A DNA stretch of 64,000 nt from Sphingopyxis indica. Its GTDB lineage: Bacteria > Pseudomonadota > Alphaproteobacteria > Sphingomonadales > Sphingomonadaceae. The stretch lies in assembly GCF_900188185.1 (NCBI RefSeq), contig NZ_FZPA01000001.1:1-64000 (forward strand), given 5' to 3'. Below are positions 25,841 to 32,877 of the stretch, one piece after another (within the stretch, counting starts at the first letter, position 1; each line of letters opens with the position of its first letter). Below the pieces are notes generated by a model, which saw nothing but the letters and a program-made list of their open reading frames with translations, was not told the origin of the DNA and searched no databases. The translations under genes and the position numbers were made by a program.

Positions 25841-27091
25841 ATGGATCTCGACTACGGACCCCAGTATGACGCGTTTCGCGAGGAAGTGCGCCAGTTCCTG
25901 CAAACCCACGGTCACCGCGCACCCGATGGCCAAGGCCGTGCCGCGCGCCCTTCCCCCGAAGCCGTCGAATGGCAAAAGCTGTTGATCCTGCATGGTTACA
26001 CGGCGCGTACGATTCCCAAGGAATACGGCGGATACGGAGCCGAGCCGGACATCCTGAAATCGCGGATCATTGCCGAGGAATTTTCGCGCGCTGGCATCCC
26101 CGCAGGCCTTGCGAACCAGGGCATTTCCATGCTCGTTCCCACGCTGCTGGAACTCGGAACCGAAGCCCAGAAACAGCAATGGATCGAGCCGACCCTTAAT
26201 GGCGAGATAATCTGGTGTCAGGGATATTCGGAACCTGGAGCGGGATCGGACCTCGCCGCGCTCAAGACCAGCGCCCGCGTCGAAAATGGCGACTTTGTCA
26301 TCAACGGACAGAAGATCTGGACCAGCACGGCCAAGCAGGCGGACATGATCTTTTGCCTTGTTCGGACCGAACCGGACGCGCCCAAGCACGGCGGCATCTC
26401 CTACTTGATCTTCTCGATGGACACACCAGGGATCGAGGTCCGACCACTCAAGACCATGACCGGTCACGCCGAGTTCAATGAAACGTTCTTTACCGACGTG
26501 CGGGTTCCCCTGGACCAGATCGTCGGGCAGCGCGGGCAGGGGTGGTACGTGGCCAATGCCACACTGGGCCATGAACGTGGCATGCTGGGCGACCCCGATG
26601 CACTGGAAAACCGGCTCCAGGCGCTGGTCAGGCTGATGCAAAAAGAACGCATCGGCCAGGGTTGCGCAATGGACAACGCCGTTCTGCGTGACCGGCTGGT
26701 TGCATTGCAAGCCGAAGTCGCGGCGATGAAATTCAACGGCATGCGCATCCTGTCGAACAGCCTTAGGGGGGATGCCGGCGGCATGGCGAAACTTGTCGTG
26801 AAGCTGCAGAGCTGTGAGCTCGCCCATCAGATTTCCGCGCTCGCGATCGACGCAATGGGCGAGATGGGCATACTCTATCACGGAAGCGAGCGCGAGCGCG
26901 AAGACGGTGCCTGGCAGTGGAACTACATGTTCCAGCTTGGTCTGATCATCGGTGGAGGCACCGCCCAGATCCAGAAGAACATCATCGCCGAACGCGGGCT
27001 GGAAATGCCGCGCGAACCCAAGTTCGCAACGCCTCCCGCGGCCGAACAGGCGACGGCCGTTGCAAGCGGGCAGAATAAGGGAGCCGCCTGA
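25841..27091 (+). CDS. Acyl-CoA dehydrogenase, large-type subunit (pair 2)
   Basis: This 416-residue ACAD has the N-terminal LHGYTARTIPKEYGGYGAEP, WCQGYSEPGAGSDLAALKTS for FAD binding, NGQKIWTSTAKQAD, and the C-terminal IGGGTAQIQKNIIAERGLE. As in pair 1 the Y-E-G-T catalytic position carries Gly. It begins 6 bases after the DUF35 gene and its stop overlaps the start of the next ACAD (TGATG), so the two are probably subunits of one heterotetramer that dehydrogenates the acyl-CoA before the retro-aldol step. A C-terminal extension of about 25 residues after the helical domain is unremarkable. Confidence 0.9.
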   Translation: MDLDYGPQYDAFREEVRQFLQTHGHRAPDGQGRAARPSPEAVEWQKLLILHGYTARTIPKEYGGYGAEPDILKSRIIAEEFSRAGIPAGLANQGISMLVPTLLELGTEAQKQQWIEPTLNGEIIWCQGYSEPGAGSDLAALKTSARVENGDFVINGQKIWTSTAKQADMIFCLVRTEPDAPKHGGISYLIFSMDTPGIEVRPLKTMTGHAEFNETFFTDVRVPLDQIVGQRGQGWYVANATLGHERGMLGDPDALENRLQALVRLMQKERIGQGCAMDNAVLRDRLVALQAEVAAMKFNGMRILSNSLRGDAGGMAKLVVKLQSCELAHQISALAIDAMGEMGILYHGSEREREDGAWQWNYMFQLGLIIGGGTAQIQKNIIAERGLEMPREPKFATPPAAEQATAVASGQNKGAA

Positions 27092-28182
27092 TGGATTTCG
27101 GACTTTCGCAAGACCAGGAGATGCTCTGCGACGCGATCAGCCGCACTCTTGCTGATACTTGTCCGCTCGATCATGTGCGCGAATGCGCGGAGGGCTCGGT
27201 TCCCTTCAGCGACAACGTGCGTTCGGCGCTGGGCGAAATCGGCATTTGGGGAATGATGGTTCCCGAGCAACATGACGGGCTCGGGATGACAATGCTCGAT
27301 GCCGCCGCTGTGGCCGAGCAGCTCGGCTATGCCGTCGCGCCGGTGCCTTTTATCGGTGCCCATGTACTGGCACCCCTTGCGCTGGCACAGGGCGGTAGCG
27401 AGGAGTTGAAGGCGCACTGGCTGCCGAGGATAGCGAAGGGCGAGGCGCAAATCGCCGTCGCGATCGCGGAAACGGTGGAGATCCGGGACCGGGCAGGCGT
27501 GGACTTCGACGGCGCAAAGCTCGACGGAACGGCTTTGTTCGCGCTCGACTTCCTGGAAGCCGACGCGTTTCTGGTAGCCGATACCGCCGGTCGTATGCAC
27601 TTCGTAGCTGGCGATGCTGCGGGTCTGGAGAAGGTTGCTCTCAAAACGATCGACCGGACCCGGAGCGTAGGGGAGCTGCGGTTTTCTGGCGTAGCGGGCG
27701 AGGCTCTCGCGGACGATGGTGGGGCCACAGTCAGGCGCCTGCGGGACGCCGGCCGGGTGCTCCTAGCCGCCGATAGCCTCGGTGCGGGCCAGGCTATGAT
27801 CGAAAAAGCGGTCGACTATGCCGGGCAGCGCGAACAGTTCGGACGAGTGATCGGCAGCTTCCAGGCGGTCAAGCATATGTGCGCGGAAATGGCTGCCCGC
27901 CATGAACCATGCCGTTCGCTGGTCTGGTATGCCGCCCATGCGTTCGATGCGACGCCCGACGAGGCTTCGCTGGTGGCATGCCATGCCAAATCACATACGG
28001 GCGAAGTCCACCGTTTTGTCGCCCGAACCTCAACCGAGGTGCATGGGGGGATGGGTTTTACCGATCTCCTAGGTCTGCATTTCTGGTTCAAGCGAATCGG
28101 TTTCGACCGCCAGGTTCTGGGAGGTCCCGAAGCGGTCCGGGCCGAAGCAGCGGCCTTGCAGGGGTGGACGCAGGTCGCATGA
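27091..28182 (+). CDS. Acyl-CoA dehydrogenase, small-type subunit (pair 2)
   Basis: This 363-residue short ACAD begins MDFGLSQDQEMLCDAISRTL. The middle domain is degenerate, and the C-terminal part carries QREQFGRVIGSFQAVKHMCA and EVHGGMGFTDLLGLHFWFKR. It lacks a Y-E-G-T motif, as expected for the partner subunit of an alpha2beta2 dehydrogenase. Its ATG overlaps the large-subunit stop by one base. It resembles the small ACAD of pair 1 in layout, suggesting duplication or two successive dehydrogenation steps. A 63-base gap to the next gene is the largest within the operon. Confidence 0.87.
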   Translation: MDFGLSQDQEMLCDAISRTLADTCPLDHVRECAEGSVPFSDNVRSALGEIGIWGMMVPEQHDGLGMTMLDAAAVAEQLGYAVAPVPFIGAHVLAPLALAQGGSEELKAHWLPRIAKGEAQIAVAIAETVEIRDRAGVDFDGAKLDGTALFALDFLEADAFLVADTAGRMHFVAGDAAGLEKVALKTIDRTRSVGELRFSGVAGEALADDGGATVRRLRDAGRVLLAADSLGAGQAMIEKAVDYAGQREQFGRVIGSFQAVKHMCAEMAARHEPCRSLVWYAAHAFDATPDEASLVACHAKSHTGEVHRFVARTSTEVHGGMGFTDLLGLHFWFKRIGFDRQVLGGPEAVRAEAAALQGWTQVA

Positions 28183-28245
28183 GACGATGAATTAGGCGCA
28201 CGCTACCGACAAAATCGTGGCCACCAAGGAGAGAGGAATTAATAC

Positions 28246-29856
28246 GTGATCGACTGGAACCTTGGCGACATCCTTGATGCAATCGAACCTGCGGTCCCGG
28301 AAGATGCTCCGGCGCTGATTAACGGCGACCGGATCATTACCTGGCCCGAAATGTCGAAGCGTTCGAACAATTTGGCGCGCAATCTGCGCGCGCAAGGTGC
28401 AGGCGACGGGGCGAAGATAGCCTTCTACATGCGCAACCGTTCCGAATACGGGGAATTGATGGCCGCATGCTTCAAGGGCCGCCTCACGCACGTGAACATC
28501 AATTATCGTTACCGTCCCGAGGAGGTTTTCTACATCTTCGACGATTCCGATAGCGAGGTAATTGTTTACAGTTCCGAGTTCCGCGACTGCATTCTTGAAC
28601 TGAAGGAACGGTTGACCAAGGTTCATACATTTGTAGAAATCGGCGATGCTTCGCAGATCGCTTCCTTCGCGCTTCCTTACGAAAAACTTGTAGAAGGTAA
28701 CGGCGCGCCTCTCGATATCGAGCGTTCTCCCGATGACCTGCTGTTCATATATACAGGCGGTACCACCGGCATGCCCAAGGGCGTGATGTGGCGACACGAT
28801 GATATGCGCAAGGCTCAGCTCGACGCGCAAAAGCTGCTGGGTCCGGTTCCCCAGACCATGGAGGAAATGGTGGCCCTGGTGAAGCAGGGCGAGCTTGCAC
28901 GCATCACTTTGCCGGCGTGCCCGCTGATGCATGGAACCGGGTTCATTACTGCTATCGGCACGCTCATGTCGGGCGGGGCCATCGTCACGCTGTCCGATCC
29001 ATCCTTCGACGCGGAAGAATTGTGGGATGCGGTGGACCAGCACAAGGTGCAGAGCATCGCCATTGTCGGTGACGCTTTTGCCAAACCCATGCTGCAGGCG
29101 CTGGACGCCCACCCGAAGCGCTGGGACACGAGCAGCCTGATTTCGATCATCTCGTCCGGCGTCATGTGGAGTAAACAGGTAAAGGCGGGCCTGTGCAAAC
29201 ATATCCCCCAGGTCATCCTCATGGACAGTTTTGGCGCTTCGGAAGGGCTGGGCTACGGCTTGTCGGTGACGACCGCACAGGGCGGCACCAACACCGCGAA
29301 ATTCGGGATCGGGGAATTTTGCGACGTATTCGACGAGAACGACCGGAAGGTCGAGGCGGGGAGCGGCGTGCCCGGCTTTATTGCCCGCAAGGGCGCAATC
29401 CCCACAGGATACTACAAGGACCCGGAAAAGTCGGCCAAGACTTTCAGGACGATCGATGGCGTGCGTTACTCCATCCCGGGCGACTGGTGCCGGGTGGAAT
29501 CCGATGGAAGCCTGACCTTGCTGGGCCGCGGCAGCGTCTGCATCAACACCGCAGGTGAAAAGGTTTACCCCGAGGAGGTGGAGGAAGTGCTCAAAACCCA
29601 TCCCGCCATTGCCGACGCGCTTGTCGTCGGGGTGCCTGACGAAAAATGGGGCGAAGCGGTGACCGCTGTGGTGCATTTGACCCAAGATGCGGACTTCGAC
29701 GCGCAAGCGATCAAGGATCACGTGCGGGAACAATTGGCAGGCTACAAAACACCCAAGGCGATTTGCCCAACGCAAACCGCCTTGCGCGCGTCAAACGGCA
29801 AGGCGGATTATACTACGGCCAAAGAGATCGCGAAAGCGGGTGCCGGGGCCTCGTGA
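28246..29856 (+). CDS. Acyl-CoA synthetase, FadD19-like
   Basis: This 536-residue ANL-family ligase has the P-loop YTGGTTGMPKGVMWRHDD, A5 motif SFGASEG, A7/A8 region GVRYSIPGDWCRVESDG and GRGSVCINTAGEKVYPEEVE, and a C-terminal lysine in SNGKADY. The pattern VMWRHDD...GVRYSIPGD...LGRGSV.IN..GEKVYPEEVEE closely follows FadD19, the actinobacterial steroid side-chain CoA ligase. It activates a carboxylic acid, presumably produced from the P450 product, to its CoA thioester. It starts with GTG after a GGAGAGAGG sequence, and the stop overlaps the next gene's GTG by four bases. The exact acid is unknown. Confidence 0.88.
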   Translation: MIDWNLGDILDAIEPAVPEDAPALINGDRIITWPEMSKRSNNLARNLRAQGAGDGAKIAFYMRNRSEYGELMAACFKGRLTHVNINYRYRPEEVFYIFDDSDSEVIVYSSEFRDCILELKERLTKVHTFVEIGDASQIASFALPYEKLVEGNGAPLDIERSPDDLLFIYTGGTTGMPKGVMWRHDDMRKAQLDAQKLLGPVPQTMEEMVALVKQGELARITLPACPLMHGTGFITAIGTLMSGGAIVTLSDPSFDAEELWDAVDQHKVQSIAIVGDAFAKPMLQALDAHPKRWDTSSLISIISSGVMWSKQVKAGLCKHIPQVILMDSFGASEGLGYGLSVTTAQGGTNTAKFGIGEFCDVFDENDRKVEAGSGVPGFIARKGAIPTGYYKDPEKSAKTFRTIDGVRYSIPGDWCRVESDGSLTLLGRGSVCINTAGEKVYPEEVEEVLKTHPAIADALVVGVPDEKWGEAVTAVVHLTQDADFDAQAIKDHVREQLAGYKTPKAICPTQTALRASNGKADYTTAKEIAKAGAGAS

Positions 29857-31490
29857 GCCATTTGCCCCCTCCTGACTATGATGTCGTAATCGTCGGGGCC
29901 GGGTTCAGCGGAATATACCTGCTTTACAAGCTGCGTCAGGCGGGGTTCGACGTTCTGCTGGTAGACGCAGCGGAGCAGCCGGGGGGAATCTGGTACTGGA
30001 ACCGCTACCCGGGAGCACGGGTCGATTCCCAGGTTCCACTTTACGAATTTTCCATTGCGGAAGTATGGAAAAGCTGGACGTGGAGCGAACGATTTCCAGG
30101 CTGGGAGGAACTGCGCGCCTATTTCCTCCACGTCTGCGATACGCTCGACCTCTGGCCGGCAATGCGAATGAAAACACGGGTCGAAAGCGCGCAGTTCGAT
30201 GAAGACACCGCCTACTGGCGATTGAAGCTCGACGAAGGCGGGAAAGTAAGCGCGCGTTTCCTTTTGCCGGCCCTGGGGTTCGCCTCGAAACCCTACATTC
30301 CCGATATCCCGGGTCTTAGCGATTTCGAAGGCGACTGGTGCCATACCGCCCGCTGGCCGCAGGAAGGCATCGACCTTTCTGGCCGCCGGATCGCCCTGAT
30401 CGGCACGGGTGCCAGCGGCGTACAGGTGGCGCAGGAGGCGGCAAGCTGCGCGGAGCAGCTGACGCTTTTTCAGCGAACCCCGATTCTCGCCCTTCCCATG
30501 CGGCAGGAAAAACTGGACGCTGATCGTCAGCTTCGCGAAAAATCCGAATATCCCGCTGTCTTCCAGAAAAGGCTTACGACAAGTGGCGGTTTCGAATGCC
30601 AATCGCTGGACATCTCGGCCCTGGCTGTGACCGAGGAAGAGCGGACTACGCATTTCGAGGATTTGTGGCAGCGAGGAGGGTTGCGCTTCTGGTATCATAA
30701 TTTCGCTGACATACTGACGAACGAGGACGCCAATCGCCACGCCTACGAGTTCTGGCGTGACAAGGTGCGCGAGCGGATCTGCGACCCGACCATTGCCGAG
30801 AAGCTCGCTCCCGATGAGCCGCCACATCCCTTCGGGACCAAGCGACCATCGCTCGAACAGAATTATTACGAGATCTTCGCACAAGACAATGTGACGCTGG
30901 TCGATCTGAACGACACCGCGATCACTCGCGTCACCGAGGCCGGGATAGAAACAGCCACTGGCATGATCCCGTGCGATCTCATTGTCTTCGCGACCGGCTT
31001 CGATGCCGGTCGTGGCGGGCTCATCGACATGAACATCACCGGCCGCGGTGGGCTGGGGCTGGCAGAAGCATGGAAGAGCGAGATCAAAGCCTATCTAGGC
31101 ATGGCCGTCGCCCAATTTCCGAACATGCTGTTCGCCTACGGCCCGCTCAGCCCTTCAGGCTTTTCCAACGGTCCGACAAGCGCCGAAATCCAGGGTGACT
31201 GGATCTGCGATTTCCTGATCTGGCTGCGCGATAACAGGATCGGCCTTTTCGAAGCCGATGCGCTGGCCGAGCGAAGCTGGACCGATATGGTCGCCCAAGT
31301 AGGGTCGATGACGCTCTTCCCCAAGGCTGAATCGTGGTACATGGGCGCCAATATTCCCGGCAAACCCCGACAACTGATCAATTTCCCCAGCGTATCTGGT
31401 TACGCCGATCTATGCCACGATGTCGCACGGCACGATTATCGTGGTTTTATCAGGAATACACTATCCGGTATGGAGACTGCGCCGAAATGA
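29853..31490 (+). CDS. Baeyer-Villiger flavin monooxygenase
   Basis: The 545-residue protein has two Rossmann motifs, GAGFSG (15-20) and GTGASG (184-189), flanking the Baeyer-Villiger signature F-x-G-x3-H-x3-W-P (FEGDWCHTARWP, 158-169). Type I BVMOs use FAD and NADPH to insert oxygen next to a ketone carbonyl, giving an ester or lactone. The GTG start overlaps the ligase stop (GTGA); the frame extends upstream inside the ligase gene but has no better start. The following hydrolase overlaps it by four bases, a pairing that fits ester or lactone cleavage of its product. The ketone may be the retro-aldol product (inference). Confidence 0.92.
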   Translation: MSHLPPPDYDVVIVGAGFSGIYLLYKLRQAGFDVLLVDAAEQPGGIWYWNRYPGARVDSQVPLYEFSIAEVWKSWTWSERFPGWEELRAYFLHVCDTLDLWPAMRMKTRVESAQFDEDTAYWRLKLDEGGKVSARFLLPALGFASKPYIPDIPGLSDFEGDWCHTARWPQEGIDLSGRRIALIGTGASGVQVAQEAASCAEQLTLFQRTPILALPMRQEKLDADRQLREKSEYPAVFQKRLTTSGGFECQSLDISALAVTEEERTTHFEDLWQRGGLRFWYHNFADILTNEDANRHAYEFWRDKVRERICDPTIAEKLAPDEPPHPFGTKRPSLEQNYYEIFAQDNVTLVDLNDTAITRVTEAGIETATGMIPCDLIVFATGFDAGRGGLIDMNITGRGGLGLAEAWKSEIKAYLGMAVAQFPNMLFAYGPLSPSGFSNGPTSAEIQGDWICDFLIWLRDNRIGLFEADALAERSWTDMVAQVGSMTLFPKAESWYMGANIPGKPRQLINFPSVSGYADLCHDVARHDYRGFIRNTLSGMETAPK

Positions 31491-32458
31491 ATGAAATGAA
31501 ACCAATCCACGACGGGTCAGCAGATATCGATCCCGTATGGGCCGGCGACGGGGCGGATATACCCGAATGGTTCGCCTGGGCGCTGAGCGTGCCCCGTGAG
31601 GAAGGCTTCGTAGAGGTTGGTGGCGCGCGGGTGCATTATCTTCGCTGGGGCAAGCGTGACCGGCCCAAATTGCTCATGACTCACGGTTTTCTCGCCCATG
31701 CCCGCTGCTTTGCCTTCATCGCACCGTACCTTGCCGAAGACTACGACGTGGTGGCGTTCGATCTGGCCGGTATGGGCGATAGCGAGATGCGCGGCGTGGC
31801 CGATATAGCTGCGCGGGGAAAGGAATTCGTCGAGATCAGCGAAGCGCTCGATTTGTTTGCGGATGGAAGCAGACCGACGATCATCGCCCATAGCTTCGGC
31901 TCGGGTGCAGCGCTGACCGCCGTTTCCCAATCGCCGGATGCCTTCGCCGGCGTTATTGTCTGCGATCTCATGGTGATGCGGCCCGAAAAGCTGGAGAAAT
32001 ACTGGACCATGGGCAGATCGAGCCCCGGGTCGGGTAATCCTGACAAACCGGTGCGACGCTACCCCACCTACGAAGCGGCGCGCGAGAGGTATATCCTGTC
32101 GCCGCCGCAGGCAGTTGGTGAGCCGTTCCTGATGGATTACATGGCCTATCACTCTCTCCGCCGCGATGGCGAGGAGTGGACATGGAAGTTTTCTCCCGAA
32201 GTGTTCCGGCGCAGCAACAAGCCCGACGAATGGCTGACAGTAGGCCAGAGGCTGGTCGATGCGCCCGGGCGCAAAGCGATTGTGTACGGCGAGAAAAGTC
32301 AGCTCTTTGATCGCGATTCCGCCCGCTATATCCGGGAACTGGGAGGGGGAAAGATACCAATTGTTGCAGTGCCCGATGCACGCCATCATCTCATGCTGGA
32401 TCAGCCGCTCGCGTTCGTCGCTGCGCTTCGGGCGGTACTGGCCTTTTGGAGCCTCTGA
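31487..32458 (+). CDS. Alpha/beta hydrolase, likely esterase/lactonase for the BVMO product
   Basis: This 323-residue alpha/beta-hydrolase has HGFLAHARCF near the oxyanion hole, FDLAGMGDSE, nucleophile elbow AHSFGSG and a C-terminal His in PDARHHLMLDQP; the acidic residue is probably in VYGEKSQLFDRD. Its ATG overlaps the BVMO stop (ATGA), so the two are made together. Hydrolysis of the Baeyer-Villiger ester or lactone is inferred from this coupling. It ends the operon; a paired-arm sequence (CCCCCAT/ATGGGGG, 32461-32514) lies just after the stop but lacks a T-run. Confidence 0.85.
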   Translation: MNEMKPIHDGSADIDPVWAGDGADIPEWFAWALSVPREEGFVEVGGARVHYLRWGKRDRPKLLMTHGFLAHARCFAFIAPYLAEDYDVVAFDLAGMGDSEMRGVADIAARGKEFVEISEALDLFADGSRPTIIAHSFGSGAALTAVSQSPDAFAGVIVCDLMVMRPEKLEKYWTMGRSSPGSGNPDKPVRRYPTYEAARERYILSPPQAVGEPFLMDYMAYHSLRRDGEEWTWKFSPEVFRRSNKPDEWLTVGQRLVDAPGRKAIVYGEKSQLFDRDSARYIRELGGGKIPIVAVPDARHHLMLDQPLAFVAALRAVLAFWSL

Positions 32459-32877
32459 GATCCCCCATACTAAGAGGCTGGTTCCTGGTCAGAGGCCAGC
32501 GAGATGGGGGTAAAGGGCGTCCATATTCATCTTGTACTATATCCGAACCATTGTCGCCGTCGGCACGGCGAACGCTTCGTTGGTCTCGATGCCAGCTGGG
32601 GCAAAAGCTTTATCGGGAGCAACTCGCTTAGCGCGCCAACCATTGCTGATCTTTAGCAAACGTTCACTCCGCGTGCGATCTGGATCGTGGCCCATGGGGT
32701 CAAAAGATAAGGCGCTTTACTAATATCACGCGGATGTATATGCCCATGGACGGGGATTGGGCTAATTCTCTCCCTCTCCTCTCCACAGACTAAGGGGCGA
32801 CCCTCGAGGTCGCCCCATTTTGCAGTAAGCGGCGGAGCCAATTATCGTCGCACTGAAGAGATGGGAAGGGATGCTAT
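32459..32877 (+). other. Intergenic region before the third TonB receptor
   Basis: No gene was recognised. It contains a large imperfect hairpin after the hydrolase (arms CCCCCAT near 32461 and ATGGGGG near 32505) and a strong GC hairpin at 32794-32816. The receptor promoter probably lies in the AT-richer part between. Confidence 0.4.
32794..32820 (+). terminator. GC-rich hairpin followed by a short T-run
   Basis: Perfect 9-base arms GGGGCGACC and GGTCGCCCC are separated by CTCGA and followed by ATTTT. It sits 60 bases upstream of the TonB receptor ATG, so it either ends an upstream transcript or acts as a leader attenuator. The short T-run makes the strength uncertain. Confidence 0.55.

Noticed and set aside
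32461-32514. Large hairpin after the hydrolase gene as an intrinsic terminator
   Set aside because: The arms pair imperfectly and no T-run follows; kept only as a remark in the intergenic entry.
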